64,000 nt of DNA from Lepiota brunneoincarnata (lineage: Eukaryota; Basidiomycota; Agaricomycetes; Agaricales; Agaricaceae), in contig JAEBUN010000002.1 in the NCBI GenBank assembly GCA_023014365.1, forward strand, positions 1,860,001 through 1,924,000, read 5' to 3'. A program made the translations under genes and the position numbers. Each line of letters opens with the position of its first letter. The first letter of the stretch is position 1. Positions 33,789 to 46,241 of this stretch are shown in pieces. The notes under the pieces are model-generated. The model made no database searches, was not told the origin of the DNA, and was given only the letters and a program-made list of their open reading frames with translations.

Positions 33789-36550
33789 CTACAATTTTGA
33801 AAACGCTCGTTGAGACTGGCGCCTTTCCCACTCCGCACGGGCAAGTGTGCGCAACTCGGCTTTCACAACTTTGCCAGAAGCAGTTTGTTCTGGTCGGACC
33901 TTGGATTAGCCGGGAAGTAGCTTCGCAGTGAATCTAGGTCTACACACCGAAAGGCGTATCCCGAATGACAACCATCACCGGAATAGCGAACCTGGGCAAC
34001 CTGTAAATACAACGTTGTCAGCCCCAGTTAACTCTAGCATATCCTACAGACCGCTTTCGTGCCAGAGCAATCAGAGACTCTTCTGTGACCTGGCTCTTGT
34101 TCTCCGGTCGAACCGATACGACAGCAGCCACCTGTTCGCCTAAACGCTGATCAGGTATGCCAACAGCAACAACCTCCGCGACGCGAGGATCAGCGTAGAG
34201 CGCATTCTCGACAGACACTGAGTCCTGTTCGACCAACTGAGTGTGAGTTTTATAACAGCCTGCGGCAACCTACGATGTTTTCTCCCCCACGGATGATGAT
34301 ATCTTTAACTAGTTGCGTGTCAGGAAATAATAAAGGGAACTCGACGTAAACTGACTTCTATCACGAATATAGAGGAACCCGTCGTCATCTAACAGGCCCA
34401 AATCCCCTGTCCTGAGCCAACCATCCTTTGTCAGAGCCTATGAAACTAATCAGTACTGCCAAAAGACCCTCATTCTTTGGCAAATTACCTTCTCTGTTGC
34501 AGCTGAAGAAATATTGTTGACATGTCGAAGTGCCCCGAGTTCGACTATTGCTCACCTGGATCATGCCAGTACTCTTTCATTACATTAGGACCTCGTAACC
34601 AAACTTCGCCAACCGTATTTAGGGGTGCCTGTCTATCACCATTCATGATGATGACGTCGTTGACAGGGGTGGGCAGACCGCTGTATGATGCTGAGAATAG
34701 TCGCCGATAGCTAGGGAGAGTTGTCGACGTACCAGGTAGCTGTCCGGGCAACATAGTCTTCTCCAGCTGAAAAGCGCTTAATGTCAATGTCATTAGATAC
34801 CACTAACATTAGGCTTACCAATGCTGACCGCTACACTATTGGTCTCTGTTAACCCGTACCCTTGGCTCCTGTTATGGTTAAGATTAAATGCTGACTATCA
34901 CTCTGAAGATATACATACATTACTGCAGTCGGGAATGCCTTGCGAGCCCTCCCAGGCAATGTGTCATGTGCTGGCGCCCCACCGAACATGAGTCCCTCCA
35001 GAGGATAGCCAGAAAGTGTGCCCTCAGTAAGGTCCGAAACCATCGAAGGAACCCTATCCTGCTTGTCAGTAGGCTGGGCACCCGAGGGTCAGGTATGGAA
35101 CATACCCTCCCGCTATCGAAATTTTCTCCTCTTTAATCAATCTACAGCGGTCGCAGTGAGGAAGAGCTGACCAAAAAACGAATGTGGAAAAAAGACACCT
35201 TGTGGCTGCGATCCGGATAAGCGTCGGAAACCCCAAATAGCATTAAAACAAACCTTCTTGGATGTTCCATCTCCGCATCAGCACAATTTTGAGACCTCCC
35301 AGGGTTGCCATCATCTATACAAAAGCTTCGATAAGTATGTTGGGAGCCGAGACAATCCACATACGGCCAGACTGGTAGAACCAGTGACGTGGAAGAGAGG
35401 CACTGAAATCAATACGCTCTTCTGAGGTCCCTGGACCGGAACAGGGACATCTTCGCCACGACGCAGTGCAGCACGACGAGAACCAACCAAGATCTACAAC
35501 TATTTGAGCATATAGTTAACAAATCAAATAGCCGAAGTACACACATTAACGACGTTTGTGAGCCATTGACGTTGCGTGCTCAAGACCCCTTTGGGGAGGC
35601 CGGTCGTCCCTGCGAATACATAGAAACCATGCTGAAGATCACAAATTCCAAAACCTACCTGACGTGAACAAGATGGACGCATTATCCTCAGGAGCAATGC
35701 CGGGGTCATCTGTCAGGATGCTCTGCAGACTCCCCTTGTAATCGTTCAAGGCAACCTCCCATGCCTGCATGTTATTCCACCCCCCTTTTCCCTCGTGCGC
35801 TTCTAAAACCAGGAACCCGGTTGTTCCTACTTCTGCAGCTAGCTTGGAGACACTCGACTCTAAGCGATCAGCACGTTCAGGATCGACTACAATGAGTTTG
35901 CACTGGGTATGCACAAGACAATAGTATAACGCCTCCAGAGGTAGCCACCTGTACACATTATTAGATGGAGAAAACACGACTAAAAAGGGCACTGACGCAT
36001 TGACCAACACAGACACGGCACCGATAAGGTCTGGATAGACATTGAGATGTGAGTGATTATATAGCACCCTGGAAAGTGGAAAGAAAAGAGTACATACGAC
36101 AAGCCCAAAACGCAACTAAGTACTCCGGATAGTTGCGCGAGCAGATGCAAACTCTGTCACCTGAAAAGCACAGCTAAATACGCAGGGAGGGACGAATGAC
36201 AAATCGTCGCATACCCTTGCGAACATGATACACGTCGCGGAACATCGCAGCTACCTTCACTGAACGCTCGAAGACCTGTCGGTAGGTGATCCTCTGCTTC
36301 TCATAAACCACATATAATGCGTCCGCGTGCTCCTTGATAGCCGAAAGCCAAAAAATACGCAAAGAGGGCCACATATTCTTGTAGGTGCGCAACAGTCGGC
36401 CATCAATGAGTCGTGTTTCTAGCTCGTGCGGTGTGCCAGGAGCGCAGAGGATTGCGTCCGCTATGAGAGTGCGTGAAGAATGCTATAAACGACGATGACC
36501 AAGAGCAACATACTCTCAGCTAGAGTCCTCTTGGGCTTCCAATCAGACAT
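33789..36550 (-). CDS. AMP-forming acyl-CoA synthetase/ligase family
   Basis: Adenylate-forming enzyme that activates a carboxylic acid to its CoA thioester through an acyl-AMP. Start [12 protein letters not shown] at 36550. The chain includes [40 protein letters not shown], the P-loop-like core motif [12 protein letters not shown] made by splicing near 35620, [13 protein letters not shown] near 35410, and [19 protein letters not shown] near 34600. Then come the hinge region [14 protein letters not shown], the [20 protein letters not shown] block near 34170, and the C-terminal catalytic Lys motif [13 protein letters not shown] near 33860. At least ten introns join in frame. It resembles fatty-acid or 4-coumarate-type ligases, but the substrate is not readable. 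No peroxisomal PTS1 is present (it ends RAFSKL; SKL at the very end could in fact act as PTS1). Confidence 0.85.
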
Positions 36551-37423
36551 CAGGCGACGGGAAAAGAAATGAGCAAGTTGTCAAATTGACGCGCAATCCT
36601 GGTCTTATATATGAGTTGACACATGATAAAAGTCTGAGGCTGTCACGGCTAGAAATTCACACCATAAGAGATCTCAGTATCTAAGGCTCGACAGATCCCA
36701 TGCCCCTGGTCACCAGCGGTCAAGTGGCCTTTCGCCATAGACACATGGCGGGTGTGTTTGTACTAAAGGGGAAAGGGATGTAGAGGTAGAAATAATACAC
36801 CAGCTTCTTCGGGCTAATGTTCTCTTGACCTCACCGGATACTTTGTCAACTACACGCGCCTTGAATCATCTCAATCATCCACATCCTTAAAGTATGGAGA
36901 GCGCTGTATGTTCTGAGGAGTGACCGACGTATCATATTCCTGCCTCCTATACAATGAACCTAGTGTGACCTCTATCCAACTGAGCACACAAATGGCGGGA
37001 AAAGTGCCACTCTCCAGAACCTTAAATCATCGACGGAATGCTGCAGTGAGCGGGAATTTTGACCTGACGTCGTCATATGGACCACATGCGGGTAGCTTAA
37101 CAAAGTGTATGCCCCTTGGATGTGCAAAGTAGTGGTGATTGCCAACGCGTGTGAACATCATCACTGATCTATATGGAGACGAGATAAGTAAAAAGTAGAG
37201 TTTGTTCCAAACGGCCGCTGACCACTTGGCCGTGCATGTATCCCCGAGATCGCCAAACACACAGCCAGAATTTCTTCAACTTTCTGGAGAAAGCGCAGAG
37301 ATCAAGCTCAATTATAACTCGGTCCTCCTCGCCTTCGTCTACAAGCTCTTATTCGGATCTAACCTCAACGTATGACATATACAGAGATAATAGGTGGGGG
37401 CCTATATCTTTTCCCCTCAGACC
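36551..37423. other. Divergent promoter region of the acyl-CoA synthetase and VIP1 genes
   Basis: Intergenic DNA between genes transcribed away from each other. A 63-codon frame at 37236-37427 is Ser-rich and ends at a stop overlapping the VIP1 ATG. The sequence gtgggggcc...cccctcag just before that ATG looks like a 5' UTR intron, but splicing it does not give a coding extension. Nothing else recognised. Confidence 0.45.
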
Positions 37424-40400
37424 ATGATGATCGAGCCTTACTCCGGCGGTGTTAGATATGCAACCACGCCGAAAAAGATCATTCTGGGCGTGTGCGCCAT
37501 GGATATCAAAGCGAGGAGCAAAGCAATGCGGGAAATTCTGACACGACTGGTGGAACGAGGTAAGGGAGCAATCGAAGTCAGAATATTTGGGGACAAAGTC
37601 ATTCTGGATGAAGGTGAGTGCTATTCATTTGGTAATGAACATCCAACCGACGTGTTCCAGATGTTGAGAATTGGCCGCGATGCGATGTCCTAATTTCCTT
37701 TTTCTCCACTGACTTTCCTCTCGACAAAGCCATCTCCTATGTTAAACTTAGGAACCCTTTTTGTATCAATGATTTGGCCCATCAAGCGCTTCTTTGGGAT
37801 CGCCGACTTGTGGGCGCTATACTAGACTGTTTGAAAGTGCCCACTCCAAGGCGAATAGAGGTGTCACGCGACGGTGGCCCGGAGGTAGAAAACAGCGAGC
37901 TGGTTGGGCTTGTGAAGGACAAACTTGGAATTGCGCTAGGCGGATTCCGAGTAACACCAGAGGTGGTATTGAGGGAGGATGGAAATGCCATCGTCGTGGA
38001 TGGTGAAGTAATGGAAAAGCCGTTTGTGGAGAAACCTGTTAGCGGGGAAGACCACAATGTCTACATTTACTTTCGAGGCGGAGGAGGACGTCGGCTTTTC
38101 AGAAAGGTGCGAATTTTACCCCACTCAAGTTCAGAATCGTCGCTGAACTCGGCATGAACCAGGTTGGGAACAAATCCAGCGAACTGGATCCCAATCTCAA
38201 CCACCCACGAACTGATGGCTCGTATATATATGAAGAATTTATTGACGTCGATAACTCCGAAGACATCAAAGTCTACACCGTTGGGAAAGAGTATACCCAT
38301 GCCGAAACCCGGAAGTCGCCAGTGGTGGACGGCGTCGTGCGGCGAAATACCGAAGGAAAAGAGATCCGGTGCGAAACTGACGTGAACGATTCCCTCCCTA
38401 TTCCTCTGATGCGTCTCACTAGGTTCATTACGCGGTTAACAGAAGAGGAGAAATCCTGGGCAGACAAGATTTGCGAAGGTTTTGGTCAGCGAGTCTGTGG
38501 GTTTGATATGCTTCGGTGCGATAACGGACAAAAAAGTCAAGTTATTGACGTGAACGGATGGAGTTTCGTGAAGGGTAACGAAACATACTATGGTGTGCCT
38601 CCCGCTGTTCCAACCGTTTTATCTTGAATCTTTCGTTCCCCGCAGACAAAGCAGCCGATATACTCGCCGCTCTATGTTTGCGCCTCTCTACCTCCATCGA
38701 TCGCACTCTGCCGGCGGCAGATGAAGGCAACCAAGAAGCGCCAATGTGGGTTCTGAAAGCCAATGTAACCGTTTTCCGGCATGCAGATCGAACACCAAAG
38801 GTAAACTCACTTCGTCCTCCATGGGTGCCGTCTGTTCACTCCTCCCACTACAGCAAAAACTGAAATTTAACTTCCCTATCGGGGAACCATGGACTCAGCC
38901 TTTTGTCACCTTACTCAATGGGGAAACAGAAGAAATTATTCTTCGGGAAAAGGAGCAGCTCAGCTCGATAGCCACAGCTATCGAAGAGGCTCGCAGCCTC
39001 GGGGCAGACGGCGAAGAGCTGAACAAGCTTTCACAGCTCAGTAACGCGTTGTCCAGCAAGATAGATCTTCCTGGAACAAAAGCACAGCTCAAACCCGTTT
39101 ATTCCAAAAAGCAAATCGGTCAACTGAGGAAGCTTACCAAACTCACGCTGGTCTTCAAATGGGGGGGCGAGGTTCGTTCACTCCCGCCACAAAATGATCC
39201 ACTAATGATGGCGATTAGTTCACACACTCTGCTAGATATCAATCCCGCGATCTGGGTGAAAACCTGAAGAAAGATATATCCATTATGAGTATGCGCATTA
39301 TTTCGCCAATTTCGCTCCCGCTGACCTCTCCCTCCTGTTCATGAATCAGACAGGGAGGTGCTTCATAATGTCAAGGTATATACCGTAGCCGTTCGACTTT
39401 CGATGAATAGGATTAACTCTACCCTCCAGATTTTTACTTCTTCAGAACGCCGCGTCATCGCCTCTGCAGAAATTTTCGCTGCTGCTCTGCTCGATCCTCA
39501 ACATCCAAGCTATTTAGTCCCGTCATCAACGAGCAACGGATCGCGATCGTCCATAGATAGTGCCAGCGTGTTTATCAACAAGAATTTTCCCCAGCAGCCT
39601 GATCAACAGCCACTCCGACTTATCGTCCGCAAAGATTTATTAGATGACTCTAACGCAGCAAAAGACTTGATGGATGACGTGAAGAAGCGGCTGAAGATTC
39701 TTCTAAGACCAGGCGAGTCCGAAAAGCGACCAGAGCTTACGTGGCCGAAGAGCATGAAGAAGGAGCCAGTTGAAGTTGTAAAGGCATGTCGTCTTACCCA
39801 AGCCTGGAAGCGTCTTCTTACCATCAGGCTAGGAGGTTATTGAGCTGTTGGGTTCCTTCCGCGCTATTATGCGGCAAAACTATGAGCGGCTCGATGTCGA
39901 TAAAATCCAAGATCGATGGTAATAAAACCCTTCGTTTACCATTGGCTACTTTTTCACCTTTTGTGACAGGTGCTGCGACGACGAGCCTTTCCTTTTCCGC
40001 GAGAGATGGGAGAAGCTTTTCGAAGATTTTTGTGATGTGGAACAAAAGAAGTTTGATCCTTCACGAGTACGCCCAGTCCTTGGATCTCGTAGCTGATATT
40101 ACCGAACGCCCTGCCAGGTCTCCGAGCTCTATGACACCATCAAGTATTGTGCACTTCACCACCGCACCTTCCTATTTGCTATCTTCAATGAGAATGGTCG
40201 TAACGACTTAGTTCATCCCGGTCAAGATCGGAAAATACACGAATTATATGGTCGTGCGAAGGCACTCTTCGACCTTGTTGCACCTCAAGAATACGGCATT
40301 GATCCAGAGGAGAAGTGAGCAAAAAATGCATATTTTCCTGTATCGGATCCCTGACTTGCTGGAAGGGAGGAAATAGGGATTCTGACCTCCCTCCCGCTGC

Positions 40401-41027
40401 TCCGCAACGTGATACAGGACCTTGAGAATGCTCGGAACAACAATGGGAGCTCCCTCACTGTGTATTTTACGAAGGAGAGTCATATTCATACCCTGGTCAA
40501 CCTTGTTTTGTTCTCCGGACTTCCTATCGCTAACCGGCGCATACCCGAACTTGATTACGCGGCAAGTGTTCCCTATTTTGCCTTTGGATATACCAATGGC
40601 TCATCATTGACAGTCTCACATTACCTTCGAGCTGTATGAACGGAACCACGGTCGGGGTAAAACTGACAAGGAATACTCCATACGGTTATCACTCAGCGAA
40701 GGGGCACATTCCTCCAATGTTTTGGACTCCACTCTAGATGCACGCCATTCGCTTAATGTGCAGCCTCGAAAGTACTGTCGAGTTTGCTATTGAGCCACTC
40801 ATAAGATTTGCTCACTCGGTTTTTTTTTTTTGGTTTCAGAAAGCTTACCCAACATCTGCCTTACAGTCTAGTTATCGAGAAACTGTCGAAACACTTCCAC
40901 AGACTTACTGACGTACGTGGATAGTCTGTTCGGAGAGAATATCATGCTTAGGCATTCTATGCAGGATGAAGATGCTGGTATGACGGAGACCATCGACGCC
41001 GTACCGACGCCTGTCAGCGATCATTAA
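37424..41027 (+). CDS. VIP1: VIP1/Asp1 inositol pyrophosphate kinase-phosphatase (PPIP5K)
   Basis: Bifunctional enzyme making and removing the 1-position pyrophosphate of inositol pyrophosphates (InsP7/InsP8), which signal phosphate status and growth form. The N-terminal ATP-grasp kinase shows [95 protein letters not shown] and [13 protein letters not shown]. The C-terminal phosphatase-like domain opens with FRHADRTPK (the RHxxR motif) and includes [17 protein letters not shown] and [11 protein letters not shown]. It ends [19 protein letters not shown] at TAA 41025-41027. An intron at 39784-39832 appears to have a GC donor (AAG|GCATGT), which keeps VVK-EVIELL contiguous; a GT donor six bases upstream would drop two residues. 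All exons otherwise join cleanly. Confidence 0.94.
39784..39832 (+). other. GC-AG intron in VIP1
   Basis: Donor AAG|GCATGT, acceptor GCTAG, 49 nt. It gives [19 protein letters not shown] donor six bases upstream (GTT|GTAAAG) would also keep frame but lose two residues. Confidence 0.6.
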
Positions 41028-41107
41028 CCTCCTGATATATCCTGCGGCACACAATCGAAACTATAATGATATCTGTATCTATACTACTGATTTCCGTATA
41101 ATAAGCG

Positions 41108-42076
41108 TCACTGTTCAGTTTGCTCGTCTACCCACTCTCGTAGCCCGAGTTTTTGTCGGTATTCGCTTGAGCTTCTCCGGAGAAAGTTTCTGAAAAGTTA
41201 GGCTGATAGATCGTCCAGCAAATGACGGATGGTCATCATCGTATAAAGCGGCTTCTGATTGCGTGAGCTGGGATGATTGAGTTGCAAGGGCGGAAAATGA
41301 TGATGTTGATTCGTGGTATCTGATGGGGTGCTTTAGGCTGGAAACTCGGTTTGGAAATTGTTACATACAATCTACCTCCGTGTCAGAAGGACTATGCAAA
41401 TTGCTAGGGAGAAGAACTTACCTATGTGCTTCCTTATTCCATGCGTCTGCTTCCTTTAACTGGTCTAGGCGGTATTTCTTGAACGCAGCCTTGATGTGGT
41501 AAAGAACATCGTACACATGGTGTTCTTTGGGCCTAAATGCGCATCGAGGGAATTTTATGGCCGGCGTGAGTTCCTTCATCGCCAAGCGTAACTCGATACA
41601 AGCACAAGACATACTTCCATGGTCGAAAATGGGCACCAAGATTGAAGTACCCCTTCTGATTAATCAATGGATGAAAGATATCCGTGACGAATTGCACGGT
41701 CGGTATCCGCTCTGGGTAGTTGCTCGGGAATGTCAAGCGGAACCGTAGGACAGCACTAGCGTAGTATCCTATTCGATGTCCAAGGCATCACATAGGTTTC
41801 TCTAGGTTACGAACTCGAGCGCGTACCCTGATGAACGAAGAGGACCGCATCCCATGTAAACAGGTTTTCCGGCGATGGGATGACATACATCCCCAACGGG
41901 CAGTGGTTCTGGTGCCTTAGAGAAGCGTACTCGAGAGCCAGGGCGGTGCGTGCGACGATATTCCCGCTCGAAATGCTGTCCATTCGGGCACCTATGTTTA
42001 ACACAGAGCCATGGGTGTTGGTCCCAGATCTAGTTTTTGAATAAGTGCGAGGGTTCGCTACGAAGGAGCCCAGCAT
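41108..42076 (-). CDS. AKTIP/FTS-type E2 variant (FHF complex)
   Basis: Ubiquitin-conjugating-enzyme variant of the AKTIP/FTS family. With Hook and FHIP it forms the FHF complex that links dynein to early endosomes in filamentous fungi. Spliced chain: LEYASLRHQNHCPLGMYVIP, LFTWDAVLFVHQG-YYASAVLRFRLTFP, SNYPERIPTVQFVTDIFHPL, YFNLGAHFRPWKP, and KEHHVYDVLYHIKAAFKKYR. There is no Cys in the place of the E2 catalytic residue, as expected for an inactive variant. The start at 42076 gives a long leader (MLGSFVANPRTYSK) that may contain a further intron. The C-terminus is unclear: KLSPEKL and EYRQKLGLREWVDEQTEQ lie in frames offset by +1 near 41168. Either one base is extra or a 37-nt intron with a weak donor is used. 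Confidence 0.8.
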
Positions 42077-42214
42077 GATCAGAAAGACGGTGTGATGTCA
42101 AGACGTGATTGTGACAGCAACGAAAGATGTGTGTGTAGTCAGGGTCGTGCTGCTAAGTGAGCGTCACAAATGCTATGGATTGACATGCGGCAAGCCATGG
42201 ATAGTGTAAGTGGA

Positions 42215-44721
42215 CTATCTACCATAACCACCTCGATATCGAGGTCCGGGGTTATCTCTTCTATCCTTTTCACGGTCGCGGTCAGTTTGCCTATCGTCAA
42301 GAATCTTGTTTTGTTTGCGTTGCCCTGCTCCCTTGATGGACAAAGAACTGGTGCTGGGGTCACCGTCGCTCCGTCGTAAGCGTGAATGGCTTATTTGTAA
42401 CTGAGGATGAGAGTCGTCGGTACGTGCATCACTTAGCCGTGAGAGCAAATTCGGGCGGGAGGCTGAATCCGGCCGAGCTGGTAGTGAAGCAGGCGGGGGA
42501 GGCAAGAAATGTCGATTTTCGCCAATCGCCCTTGAGAAACTGATCATTTTCGCCTCGCTCCCACCTCTAGCACTACTCGACGGTTGGTTTTGATTTCGGT
42601 CTCGATCTTGGGCCCTTTTTTTATCTCCCCTCTCCTCTTCTCCTTTTCTTGCTTGTCCCCCTCCTCTTTCCCCTCCGCTCTCTCGGTCCCTCCGGTCCCT
42701 TCTGTCCCTTTCCCTATCCCTATGCTTATCCCTTATTCTTTCCTTGCCTCCATCCCTACTCCTATCTCGTTCTCGTTCTCGTTCTCGTTCCTGATCCCTC
42801 AGCCTGTCTGTGTCCCCGTTTCTACCTTTGTCCCTGTCCCTGTCCCTTGAATCTTCTCTCAAACCAGTCGCACCCCGAATAGTCGCATTCCTCCCATTTC
42901 CAAACCAATCATCAGGATCACTCTCCTCCTCAAACCGCTGGGCACTCTTCCTCATCCGTTCCATCATCTTCCTCTTTCCCTGTCTCCCCACATTGTCCGG
43001 CGCAAACCTACCCCAGCCGCCGAACTGGCCCTCACGCTCCCAGTCCCTTGGTCGTCGTTTCAATGAGGGTGCAGATACACTTGGGGCCGTCCACGTCAAA
43101 GAATGGTCCAGAAGCAATGTTATGGAGACCAAAAGCGGACGGTTCGACTGGCCTGTCGTGCCTTTTTGGTCCTTTACAGTCCTGTATCCCATTGTATCAG
43201 GTAGTTGTGGAGGACTAGTGTTATGTTGGAAAATGGAGACGCACATCTCCCCAGTGTCCAGCTTCCCCGCAATTATAACACCATTCATCCTCAGCAATGT
43301 AGCCTTCCCCACCCTTGCCTAGTTGCAAATCGCGCTTTGGGCGTCGCTCTGCCAAGATACGTTCTTTGTCTTGATCGGTCACATATTCGTAGATCCTCCA
43401 CCATGTTGGACATTCCTAATAAAAATGAACATCAAGGTGCTCGGGTGTACACTGTCATGCTGGGTCGTACTTACACTAGTCTGATGCAGTTCAGAATAAC
43501 AGCGATCACAACGACCGTATTTATCATGTTCCCTGTTCCGAGTCGTGTGTCGATTCGGACAGTTCTGTGAACGAAGATTAATAAATCATAACCACTCAAT
43601 GGCCCAACCCTTCACAGTTGATTCACGTACAGCATTGATGTGGCCTTTCATGCCACATGTAAAGCATACTTTGCTCACAGGGCACGACTTGGTGGTATGC
43701 TCATCGCGTACTCCACACGTCAAGCACTAGCAGGGGCGCGGCCATTGAGCGAAGTGAGGGTAGTGGGGCCCAGGGGAAATATATGGTTCCATTTATTAGA
43801 AGAGGGGTTATGGGACGTCGGAGTAAACGTGTTACGAACGATGAGTACACGACAATCTGCAGTTTTATGGTCACCCTCGGCACCACAGTTTTTGCACACT
43901 GTCCTGCTCAGTTTGACAGATTCGTCTTCGGGCTCCTCAAAATATCGCAGAAATTCCTATGCGAAGAAGGGAGAGATGATATTAGGAGATAAATTGATGG
44001 GTTTAGACGAGACAGCGACCTTGTGTTCACCGCCGTAATCGAGATACTTGATATAATCCGTATCACCTTCTTCATCTGACTCTGATGGTGGAAGAATTTC
44101 GAACGGGGTCGACCCGAGGACGGAAACATGGGCGGGAAGCAAAAGCCTCGGTTCATCGCAATCATTTAACTGTGATGTGATACCAAGGCAGGACGGGGGG
44201 AGGTTTCCAATAGCTGGGGGTAGCGGCGCGGGCGTAACATCAAGAAAAAAATAATGCTGGGGGCCATCTGTCTCCCCGTTCGCGGGAGCTTTGGGTGACG
44301 GCGGTCGTTCCTGTTGATTTCCATTCCTACTGGTATGTGTCCGATCGTTTTGGGTCGGCTTTAGATTTTCGTTTCCTGTAAGCTCCTCTTCGCGTTTTCG
44401 TTTTCCTTGCCGAACACTCTGGGAAGCTTCATCCCTCTCCTCGGAGTTATTTCTCGTGTTTGCTGCAGTTGTGGACCGGCTCTGGCTGTTGTCACCAGTG
44501 GCATTGGTAGTGTTCTTCTTTCTCTTTCGTTTGTGCAGTTTTTTTTCGGGCTTTGGGGCAAAGGTCAAAGGTTTAGTGTCGGTAGGCGTCGGTGGTCGAG
44601 GATCAACTATAACAGGCGGACCAGTGAGGTCGATGATTTCTGGCGTTGGCATATGGGTATCTGGTGGAGGGCGTAGAACCCTCAGCAGGCTTGGATTTCC
44701 CACGATCTCACAGCACGTCAT
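42215..44721 (-). CDS. AIR1/AIR2-like zinc-knuckle RNA-binding protein (TRAMP)
   Basis: Likely RNA-binding subunit of the nuclear TRAMP polyadenylation complex, which feeds RNAs to the exosome. After a disordered N-terminus (MTCCEIVGNPSLLRVLRPPP) five CCHC-type knuckles appear in order: CKNCGAEGDHKTADC; CLTCGVRDEHTTKSC; CFTCGMKGHINANC (made by splicing); CDRCYSELHQTSEC; CYNCGEAGHWGDDC (made by splicing). This five-knuckle set is the AIR1/2 arrangement. The tail is rich in Arg-Asp and Arg-Glu repeats (the hexamer repeat at about 42767-42797 encodes RERERERE) and ends RYRGGYGR. Between SGPFFDVD and APSVSAPSLKRRPRDWE near 43088 the frame moves +1; a 34-nt intron would also restore it but would remove the KRRP motif. 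Confidence 0.85.
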
Positions 44722-44889
44722 ATGTATACTTCATTAGAAAATACAGTGATAATCAACAGTTGAGTGTTGCGGAATAAATGCTACAAGGATAAGGTGTTGA
44801 AGTAGGCTCTCAAGGTATATTGTCGACTCGATATTTTGGTGTGCTGCAATAGAACAGGAGGTTGAGCTCAAAATACGCACTGGTCCTCA

Positions 44890-46070
44890 TTAGTGATTAT
44901 AGTCATATCTGAAAGAGAATGAGATTACCGTGCTTTAAAAATTAAATAGAGCTTACTTTCTGTAGAAAGTTTCTGAATCAGATGGCACGGTCTATGTGAA
45001 TAGGTTCGAGTCAGGTACGACCCAGAGTTGGATTACAGGATGTTATGTGTTACCTCACTCCTGCGGGCGCCTCGGGTTTGTGTGGTGCCATTCTTCTCTT
45101 GCTGTTCGCGATATGTTCTGTCTTCTTTAAGCCACTGGAGGGCTACATTAAACAAAGGTGTAGCTAAGAGGAACTGCGAAGCTAAAGCAGAGTCCTGTGT
45201 AATTGGCCATCTGGAAGGTTCAGTGACGAAAGAGCCGAGACGCATGTGAGCGATGTGTGTCGGGAAATCGTTCAAACCGTCAAATATATGAGTTGCGTCT
45301 ATAGAACATTTTTAGCGTGGGACGGGGGACATGAGATATAAACGCACATAGAATGGTGGAGCCTCGTGTTTCGCTGTCACTCTTGAGAAAACTAAGTAAC
45401 TCGTCCCGAACGAGCACGTCCAAGTCCACGGTAACCTAGAGGGACAACTGGGTGGTATTCAGAGAGGTGAAGTAAATAGGTGCTGAACCTCATCAAGCAA
45501 AAGCACATCCCATTCGGCCATGAGGCCAAAACAAAGTTGGACTCTGCGTCGTTCGCCGTCAGATATTTGATGCATGCGCCAGTCAAGATCTATGTCCAGA
45601 ATATCCAGCAAGCGGTCACGCCGTTGCTTGTGTCTGTATCCGCCAACAGAATCTAAAAATGCCGAGACGACAATGTCGCTTCTGACCACTGGATTCATGG
45701 CCCTGCGGCTCTAATCGGTGGGCGATCAAAATATGATTGTAATGATGGGACAGACCATTCTGTGCCCAGAAATGCGATGGCAGGAGGAGATTCACGGAAG
45801 ACGTCGCAGCCTTTGATTCGAATATCAGAGCCGGCAGCTGTGACGAGACGCTTCCCAGCAAGGATCTGTAAAAGGGTCGATTTACCCGCTGAAGGGATGG
45901 TGAGCGGAGAGAAAGAATTCCAGTAAAGTCAGGGACCAACCTCCGTTTGCGCCTACGAGGATAGTGCGGGAGCCCCTTGGAAGCTGAAGATAAATGTCGA
46001 GGAGAGAGGGCGGAGAGAAGGGATTATGGGAGTAGGTAAGATGGTGTACGGAAATAACGGGGTCGGCCAT
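44890..46070 (-). CDS. CAF16: CAF16-type soluble ABC ATPase
   Basis: ABC-class ATPase without membrane spans, like yeast Caf16, which associates with the CCR4-NOT transcription/mRNA-decay machinery. Start [15 protein letters not shown] at 46070. Walker A is formed across a splice ([18 protein letters not shown]). Then come the signature region [20 protein letters not shown], Walker B LLLDE-VTVDLD (also across a splice), and the switch His in ATHIFDGL near 45300. The C-terminal part ([22 protein letters not shown]) ends with a small exon giving KYDYNH and TAA at 44890-44892. The length of about 330 residues fits the family. Neighbours AIR (-) and OPY2 (+) are unrelated in sequence, though AIR and CAF16 both act in RNA metabolism. 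Confidence 0.9.
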
Positions 46071-46241
46071 GGGGGGTGACGAAGAGCCTGCTCTCTCAAA
46101 ACATAAGTATCACGAGTGATTGGCATTCTGATTTCCCACAATACTCCTTGAGACGACACCCCCTCCCCCCTTTCCCATCACCCTTGTGCACTGCGCTCCC
46201 CCCGTCTCCTTCCCTTTACCTCTTGTCATTCCTTTTTCTTT

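Noticed and set aside
42584..42882. Pro/Ser/Phe-rich open frames on +
   Set aside because: Complement of the Arg-Asp/Arg-Glu repeats of the AIR-like gene.
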